Below are positions 58,640 to 64,000 of a DNA stretch of 64,000 nt, piece after piece. Source of the DNA: Lachnospiraceae bacterium. Its GTDB lineage: Bacteria > Bacillota > Clostridia > Lachnospirales > Lachnospiraceae. The notes beneath the pieces are model-generated. The model did no database searches. It was not told where the DNA came from and saw only the letters and a program-made list of their open reading frames with translations. The first letter of the stretch is position 1, and each line of letters opens with the position of its first letter. The stretch is from assembly GCA_023663945.1 (NCBI GenBank), contig JAMPGL010000003.1, positions 62,001 to 126,000 on the forward strand, read 5' to 3'. A program made the position numbers and the translations under genes.

Positions 58640-60043
58640 CTAAAAGTTAAAATAAATAAACGGATTATGCGCTCCTAATACCAAAAAAGATATTGCCCAC
58701 AAAAATCCAACTATGTATATGCACGGAAGAATCATTTTATCTAAAAATTTATAATTCATGCCTATTCTTTTTGATAATACAGGCGCAACCGGCGTTGAGA
58801 ACAGCAATGCAGCTAAAATAAAAAAACCATATTCTCGAAGAATAGATACATCCTGCATATTCCAGACAGCGGTTTCACATCCGATGCCGATCATGGCTAG
58901 ACAATAGTCAATACCCTTCCTTAAACTGTCGGCATTAAAAATTACCCACCCAAAATTAATGTATATCAGAACGATAATACGATACAGAAAATGAAAACAG
59001 CGCTTTTTCCTTTTCTCTGGTTGTATAATATATTTTTCAAAAATTAATGCTGCAAAATACCAAATTCCCCATACAATAAAAGAATAGCTTGCGCCATGCC
59101 ATATTCCTGTAAGAATCCATACAATTGCCATATTCAATATATGTCTTGGAACAGAAACCCTCGATCCCCCCAATGGAATATATACATAGTCACGAAACCA
59201 TCGCCCAAGTGAAATATGCCAGCGTCTCCAAAACTCCGTTATAGATTTTGAAATATACGGATAATTGAAGTTTTCTTCAAATATAAATCCAAACATTTTT
59301 CCTAATCCAATTGCCATATCTGAATAGCCTGAAAAATCGTAAAAGATTTGCAAAGAATAGCAAATTGCCCCAATCCATACCCCAGCTATAGAGTTTTCCC
59401 TGCCAGAACTTTCAAAATAATGCTGTGCAGCTAACGCAAGATTATTTGCGAGCAATACCTTTTTGCAAAATCCCAGTATAAACCGCTTGACGCCTGCACC
59501 AAACAATTCCGGACTTAAAACCCGAGAGTTAATCTGTTCCGCCACTGAATTGTATCTTACTATCGGTCCCGCAATCAGCTGCGGAAATAAAGCAATGTAT
59601 AATCCTAAATCCAATAAATTACGCTGTGCCTTCGATTTCTCATTATATACATCTATAATATAGGAAATTGACTGAAAAGTATAGAATGAAATTCCAATAG
59701 GCAGAGCAATATCAAAAAAAGAAAGTTTTATATGAAATAGTTGTCCTAAAACGCTAATAGTAAAACCCATGTATTTAAAAAGAAAAAGGACACCTAAATT
59801 ATAAAAAACTCCTATAATCAACAATAATCTTTTTATAGGATATTGTTCTATCCCAAGAGCTAAGAAATAATTAAACACAACAGACAGCATCATCAGAAAA
59901 ACCAGTCTTGGTTCTCCATATGCATAAAAAATCAAGCTTGCCGCTAATAAAACATAATTTTTATACTGTTCCTTGCTAATATAATAAAAGAGTAAAGTAA
60001 TTGGTAAAAAAACAAACAAAAAAATCGTACTTGAAAAAACCAT
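58640..60043 (-). CDS. MBOAT-family O-acyltransferase (MVFSST subtype)
   Basis: The enzyme has about 467 residues from MVFSSTIFLFVFLPITLLFYYIS, with GAGGAG upstream; an earlier ATG at 60085 is less likely. DIALPIGISFYTFQSISYIIDVYNEKS, ALFPQLIAGPIVRYNSVAEQI, FYDFSGYSDMAIGLGKMFGFIFEENFNYPYISKSITEFWRRWHISLGRWFRDYVYIPLGGSRVS and LTGIWHGASYSFIVWGIWYFAAL place it in the AlgI/MBOAT family. The WHG His is present, but the second His is absent (WYF). It ends NPFIYFNF. The next gene encodes its DHHW partner. It closely resembles 40255 in opening and ending motifs, so the two operons are related. Confidence 0.93.
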   Translation of the reverse strand: MVFSSTIFLFVFLPITLLFYYISKEQYKNYVLLAASLIFYAYGEPRLVFLMMLSVVFNYFLALGIEQYPIKRLLLIIGVFYNLGVLFLFKYMGFTISVLGQLFHIKLSFFDIALPIGISFYTFQSISYIIDVYNEKSKAQRNLLDLGLYIALFPQLIAGPIVRYNSVAEQINSRVLSPELFGAGVKRFILGFCKKVLLANNLALAAQHYFESSGRENSIAGVWIGAICYSLQIFYDFSGYSDMAIGLGKMFGFIFEENFNYPYISKSITEFWRRWHISLGRWFRDYVYIPLGGSRVSVPRHILNMAIVWILTGIWHGASYSFIVWGIWYFAALIFEKYIIQPEKRKKRCFHFLYRIIVLIYINFGWVIFNADSLRKGIDYCLAMIGIGCETAVWNMQDVSILREYGFFILAALLFSTPVAPVLSKRIGMNYKFLDKMILPCIYIVGFLWAISFLVLGAHNPFIYFNF

Positions 60044-60111
60044 TTTCAATTTTCTCCTCAAGGTATTCCGGCAAATGAAAAGCATCCGATGTTAATCAGC
60101 GTTTTTCTAAT

Positions 60112-61188
60112 TTAATTATTTTTCGTTTCTTCATAATTCAAGATAATTCTGGAAAGGGTGTCTGAATAGAGCTGTCGTCCTGAATCCGTAAGATGAACTC
60201 CATCCTCCAAATATTCTTCTGCCGTATAACCGGTAATGTTCAAATCCTGATAAGCATTGAAAAATAATGTCTGCTGCTCATTCGCAACATATTCGCACTT
60301 TCCCTTATAATCAAATAATGTTCCATACCCATTGTTAGTTACATTTCCATCTCCAATCATCCAGCTGCCATCAAAAAACTGCGCATACATCGGTGAACAA
60401 AGAACTATCGTTGCATCAGGTGAAAACCTTTTTAATGCAGATACCGCATCGCGCAGCGCACCTACATAAGTTCTTGCGTGATCATCTCTCGATTCACTAT
60501 CCAATGGCACTCCACTCAAAAAATCATTTGTTCCATATTCAATCACAAAATAATCTGTCTTTGAAAAATCCACATCAGGATTATCCAGAATTGCCTTGAC
60601 ATTATGCCCCTCAAAAATGTCCGTGGGAATATTACCTGTAACCGCATATACGATTCCCAGCAAACCGGTGGACTCCCACTCTTCCCAGCTGAATTGTTCA
60701 TCTTTTAAAACTGCTGCCGTTCTCCCGGCAATTGCAAGGTTATAAAAATTAGCATCACATAATGCTGCAGTACGCTCTGGAATGCTGGTTCCATCTCCAT
60801 TATTGGATGCAAAAATACTATCTCCCATAAACACAATTTGCAGCCTGCCGTCATCATAAGGTTCCACCTGCTGGCCTGATTGCTCTGCCATATTATCAAT
60901 CTGCTCAGGTTCCACCAACTGTTCCGGATCTACCGTTATAATTTCCTGACTTACTTCAGGTCTTTGTTTTTCCTGCTGCAATGCCGTCTCCGGTAAAGGA
61001 GAAATCTCAATAAAAGAATCCTCCCTTTCAATCACTTCCCCTGTCTCTGTTATGATTATGTTATCTGCCGAGGCATTTTCTCCAATCTCATTCTCTCCCG
61101 CTTTCCGGCTGCATCCACCTGTAGTAATCAGCAGCAACGCAGTAATTGTAAGCAGGCATATTCCCTTTTTCCAATATAAATTTTTCAT
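60112..61188 (-). CDS. SGNH/GDSL hydrolase lipoprotein
   Basis: The 358-residue product has a lipoprotein signal peptide, ICLLTITALLLITTGGCSRK (lipidated Cys). Residues 30-110 are an acidic, Pro/Glu-rich linker. The catalytic domain is complete: VFMGDSIFASNNGDGTSI (GDS, block I), NFYNLAIAGRTAAV (block II), YFVIEYGTNDFLSGVPL (block III GTND) and YLEDGVHLTDSGRQLYSDTL (block V D..H). It is an extracytoplasmic esterase or acetyl carrier. It lies 68 bp before MBOAT 58640 in transcription order and 335 bp after MBOAT 61524. GAGGAG lies before the ATG. It may remove or move acetyl groups on the glycan. Confidence 0.92.
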   Translation of the reverse strand: MKNLYWKKGICLLTITALLLITTGGCSRKAGENEIGENASADNIIITETGEVIEREDSFIEISPLPETALQQEKQRPEVSQEIITVDPEQLVEPEQIDNMAEQSGQQVEPYDDGRLQIVFMGDSIFASNNGDGTSIPERTAALCDANFYNLAIAGRTAAVLKDEQFSWEEWESTGLLGIVYAVTGNIPTDIFEGHNVKAILDNPDVDFSKTDYFVIEYGTNDFLSGVPLDSESRDDHARTYVGALRDAVSALKRFSPDATIVLCSPMYAQFFDGSWMIGDGNVTNNGYGTLFDYKGKCEYVANEQQTLFFNAYQDLNITGYTAEEYLEDGVHLTDSGRQLYSDTLSRIILNYEETKNN

Positions 61189-61523
61189 ACTTCCACACTC
61201 CTCTTGTTTGCATGACTACCTAACTTAAATATAGGATAACATAATTTTTTCAAATTGTTTTCTTTTTGGGAGTATTTTAATATTCATTTCGTGAACCTTA
61301 AACATTTCTTAATAACTTAGTTATCTTAATAGCTTAGTTATCCTAATAATTGTTATCTGATAACTCTGCTATTTGATACCCAATAATATTTTATTCCATT
61401 TAAACTCTAATATTACAAAGTTTATTAAAAAATACACTAATATGCCGTATAGTCAATAATCACCAGCTGCTCTGAGAGATTAAAATGGCCCCAGTTTTTT
61501 CCTTTCTCCTTTAAGTCCGCCTT
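61189..61523. other. 335-bp AT-rich intergenic region with a 17-bp direct repeat
   Basis: CTTAGTTATCTTAATAG is at 61316-61332 and CTTAGTTATCCTAATAA at 61333-61349; more TTATC/GATAA motifs follow. A minus-strand promoter for the SGNH lipoprotein gene is likely near 61225-61260 (TTGAAA and TATATT, spacing short). No coding sequence was seen. Confidence 0.45.
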
Positions 61524-62933
61524 TTAAAACTGACCATATATAAACTGTGAAGCATCTAACCCAATCAGCTGAATGTATGCAATAACCACCCAAATGCACA
61601 ATACCGCATAAATCAACCATCTAAATAGTAAATTTTGCCTTCCAAGCAGCGTTAATACATCAATCCTGCACTCAACTAATATATCTTTCATAATTATCAC
61701 TGCTATCCCCAATATCATAGTCGTAATGATAACAGAATTGACATTCAGCGCATAAATACTTGTACTTACAATTTGCGTTAGTGCAAAATTCTTACACATA
61801 TGTCCTACATAGCTGATGCCTTGCCGCAAACCTTCCGCTCGAAAAAAAATCCACGCAAAATCAACCATCATAAATGTCAAAATATTCTGAAACAAAAAAT
61901 AACTATAACACCTTGTATTAATTCGCAATCGTGTCTGCATTGCATTTCTGAATTTCAATGTCATCTTACTCATAACTTGATAAATTCCATGCAGTATTCC
62001 CCAAAATAAAAATTTTGCTCCCGTTCCGTGCCAGATTCCGCTAATCACAAATGTTATCAATAAATTAGCATATGTCCGCCTTTTCCCTTTTCTATTTCCA
62101 CCCAAAGGAATGTAAATGTAATCACGCAGCCACGTAGACAAGCTAATATGCCAGCGTCTCCAAAACTCACCTATGCTTCTGGAAAAATAAGGTCTTTCAA
62201 AATTTCTTGTAATATGATAACCCAAAAACTCTGCTGCTCCCAATGCAATATTGCTATATCCGTCAAAATCAGCATATAATTGAATTCCATACAGAACTGC
62301 TCCACAAATCAGGATAAACCCGGTATGATCTGTATATTCTTCAAAAATTATGTTTACAATGATTGCCGCATGGTCTGCTACCACAATTTTTTCAAAATAC
62401 CCCCAAAACATTCGCAATAATGCTCGTTTACAAATAGTATAATCAGGAATACTCTTTTGAAGTTGAATCTGGGCTATAAAATCATTGGGTTTCTCAATCG
62501 GTCCTGAAAGAAATTTTGGAAAAAAGGAAATATACAATGCGTAATCCCATAGTTGCGGAGCAATAATAATCTTTCCGTTATATATCTCTATAAGATATGA
62601 AATTGCCTGCATCATGTAAAATGAAATGCCTATCGGCGCAAGAAGTCCAACTTGATAAATACCTATTCTTCTCAGGAAAACCAGTAAAAAACAAAGTATG
62701 CATATACTAGTCCCAAAGATAAATTTGCTTCTTTTTCTCAATAACACATTGCCCAGCAAATAGGATAGTGCTGTAATGCCGGACAGCCATACTAATGCTT
62801 GCGGCATTGCTAATAACACAAACAAATAACTGACCAAAAGCAGCCATATCCTCTTTAATTTATCCGGGATCACATAATAGACTAAAACTCCTGCCGGAAA
62901 TCCCGCCAAAAAATAAATTGATGTGAAACTCAT
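61524..62933 (-). CDS. MBOAT-family O-acyltransferase
   Basis: The polytopic protein has 469 residues. MSFTSIYFLAGFPAGVLVYYVIPDKLKR, LAPIGISFYMMQAISYLIEIYNGK, FFPKFLSGPIEKPNDFIAQIQ, DFDGYSNIALGAAEFLGYHITRNFERPYFSRSIGEFWRRWHISLSTWLRDYIYIPLGGNRKG and ISGIWHGTGAKFLFWGILHGIYQV, with the WHG His and the LHG His, are typical. It belongs to the same subtype as 25751 and 34884. It ends DASQFIYGQF. It follows the SGNH gene at 62984 by 50 bp, its likely partner. It should deliver acyl groups to the surface glycan of the right-hand cluster. Confidence 0.93.
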   Translation of the reverse strand: MSFTSIYFLAGFPAGVLVYYVIPDKLKRIWLLLVSYLFVLLAMPQALVWLSGITALSYLLGNVLLRKRSKFIFGTSICILCFLLVFLRRIGIYQVGLLAPIGISFYMMQAISYLIEIYNGKIIIAPQLWDYALYISFFPKFLSGPIEKPNDFIAQIQLQKSIPDYTICKRALLRMFWGYFEKIVVADHAAIIVNIIFEEYTDHTGFILICGAVLYGIQLYADFDGYSNIALGAAEFLGYHITRNFERPYFSRSIGEFWRRWHISLSTWLRDYIYIPLGGNRKGKRRTYANLLITFVISGIWHGTGAKFLFWGILHGIYQVMSKMTLKFRNAMQTRLRINTRCYSYFLFQNILTFMMVDFAWIFFRAEGLRQGISYVGHMCKNFALTQIVSTSIYALNVNSVIITTMILGIAVIIMKDILVECRIDVLTLLGRQNLLFRWLIYAVLCIWVVIAYIQLIGLDASQFIYGQF

Positions 62934-62983
62934 TTATTTGCTCCCCTGCATCCTTTATCAAATCACAAGCCGAAAATATCTTT

Positions 62984-63913
62984 TTAATCCACTTTAAAAT
63001 CGGTCAAAGAACTATCTTTATTCACCAGTCCATTAATATACGTTTTTAAATCCTCTTCATTATTATATTCTGTTCCAAAATGAATCCCATCACTGAAATA
63101 TTCATCAGGGTAATATGTGACAGACTCATAAAATTGTTCCATATAAGGCAGCAGCCTTTTATCCGTACACTTCTCATATATGTTCGCAAATTGCTGCTCC
63201 ACTGCTTCCCTGGCCGATTCCGGCATAGGCGCATGCAGCAAATGAAACTCTATATCATTTTGTTCGCATATATCAAGCATCAACACTAAATAATCAAAAG
63301 AAAATTGTTGTCCATCGCAGTCATTTGTGGATAACGAGTTAAGATATATTTTCTTGACTATTGGTGAATAATCTATAAAAGAAACCACGGCCGGTTTCAG
63401 CCAAAAGCCTCCGTATATCTCTTCCAAATCAGACAGAGTCTCCATTGTCATCTCTCCCAACATTCCAGCCTCTGTAAATGGAATGATTAAATACTGATAA
63501 GTATACCCCTCCAAGCCTATTCCACTATTAAGAGATCTTGCAACTAACGTTATGTTTGTAGTTCTAGGATGATTCTCAACAAATTCCTTCATGAGAAGAT
63601 ACTGTCCTGCCATTGTAATTGCTTGATTACTTCCCAACGTATTATACACATCATTATATTTTTGAAAGCTATTGAATATTTGATGGCATACGCTGTCCCC
63701 AATTATCAATTTCGTGTACTCCGAATCTTTAGCCCTTGCCTGATCTATATAAGGTAATATCTCCATAGCTGATCCCCTGTCATACTCTTCTGCATTCCCA
63801 GCTTTGGCTAATATGCTTCGATATGGCTCACAATTTGATTTACAAAAGAAAAAAAGCAAAAAAATAGTTGTAAAAGTACACAACAGCATTGTTTTTTTAA
63901 TAAATTTTCTCAT
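62984..63913 (-). CDS. SGNH-family membrane-anchored protein, MBOAT partner
   Basis: The 309-residue product has an N-terminal membrane helix (TMLLCTFTTIFLLFFFCK). KLIIGDSVCHQIFNSF has the GDS nucleophile block, ITLVARSLNSGIG the second, IEFHLLHAPMPESAR the fourth and YYPDEYFSDGIHFGTEY the D..H catalytic pair. It is extracytoplasmic. The gene start overlaps the preceding glycosyltransferase stop by 17 bp, so its translation is coupled. MBOAT 61524 follows. This is therefore a glycosyltransferase, SGNH, MBOAT gene order. It probably transfers acyl groups from the MBOAT protein to a polysaccharide. Confidence 0.85.
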   Translation of the reverse strand: MRKFIKKTMLLCTFTTIFLLFFFCKSNCEPYRSILAKAGNAEEYDRGSAMEILPYIDQARAKDSEYTKLIIGDSVCHQIFNSFQKYNDVYNTLGSNQAITMAGQYLLMKEFVENHPRTTNITLVARSLNSGIGLEGYTYQYLIIPFTEAGMLGEMTMETLSDLEEIYGGFWLKPAVVSFIDYSPIVKKIYLNSLSTNDCDGQQFSFDYLVLMLDICEQNDIEFHLLHAPMPESAREAVEQQFANIYEKCTDKRLLPYMEQFYESVTYYPDEYFSDGIHFGTEYNNEEDLKTYINGLVNKDSSLTDFKVD

Positions 63914-64000
63914 ACAAATTTAAAATCATCTCCATACTTTGTTTTAATTCATATCGCTGCGCCTGCCTTGCAACCAATGCTCTTGGCATTCCTTTCGCCT
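63897..64000 (-). CDS. Glycosyltransferase C-terminus (runs off the right edge)
   Basis: The last 33 codons are visible, ending at TAA 63897-63899. The peptide includes AKGMPRALVARQAQRYELKQ and SMEMILNLYEKIY, matching the C-terminal helix of GT4-type glycosyltransferases, where GMPRA and a final LYEKI are frequent. It overlaps the SGNH gene start by 17 bp. The rest of the protein lies beyond the window. Family assignment from such a short piece is tentative. Confidence 0.45.
   Translation of the reverse strand, partial: AKGMPRALVARQAQRYELKQSMEMILNLYEKIY

Overview
The window looks like chromosomal DNA of a low-to-moderate-GC Firmicute of the Lachnospiraceae/Clostridia type. This rests on strong AGGAGG-type ribosome sites, compact operons, short sigma-A promoters and gene families typical of those genomes: LIC_10190-like membrane proteins, GH25 lysozymes with CHAP-free tails, and CotH/DUF4956/VTC sets. 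No rRNA, tRNA, CRISPR array or insertion sequence was seen. Almost everything concerns making, exporting, modifying or anchoring cell-surface glycans.

Left block (1-9.3 kb, minus strand): two large family-2 glycosyltransferases, a methyltransferase fused to a kinase-like domain, an ABC-2 polysaccharide exporter (Wzt-like ATPase with a glycan-recognition tail, Wzm-like permease), and rfbC and rfbA of dTDP-rhamnose synthesis. The set resembles an ABC-exported rhamnose-containing polymer whose end is capped before export. rfbB lies at 13.4 kb; rfbD is not in the window.

9.3-18.7 kb: an ORF6N-domain regulator with a striking duplicated palindrome, a bacitracin/lantibiotic-immunity-like ABC transporter operon with a membrane-bound LuxR protein, rfbB, a membrane-anchored GH25 muramidase with a very acidic repeated cytoplasmic tail, a small zinc-ribbon protein, and two EamA/SMR half-transporters.

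18.9-30.9 kb: two SGNH-like membrane proteins, a carbohydrate ABC importer with a divergent AraC regulator, and an operon of GT-C-like membrane proteins ending in an MBOAT acyltransferase.

31-46.7 kb: a FAD-dependent oxidoreductase, two radical SAM/SPASM enzymes, UDP-glucose dehydrogenase and a UDP-glucuronate epimerase-like enzyme, two MBOAT/SGNH pairs, and a glycosyltransferase with a large membrane protein.

46.7-64 kb: a seven-gene minus-strand operon (VTC-domain protein, DUF4956, CotH kinase, FAD oxidoreductase, two glycosyltransferases, DegT aminotransferase), then a cluster with a Wzx-like flippase, a GT10-like transferase, two more MBOAT genes and four SGNH/DHHW partners.

The most distinctive themes are five MBOAT O-acyltransferases in 37 kb with SGNH or DHHW partners; a WbdD-like methyltransferase-kinase next to an ABC glycan exporter; CotH/DUF4956/VTC embedded in a glycan operon; and an ORF6N gene whose promoter operator is copied exactly inside its own coding sequence, where it encodes the peptide LRSQFATSN. 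All functions are inferred from sequence features read by eye; no database search was run.
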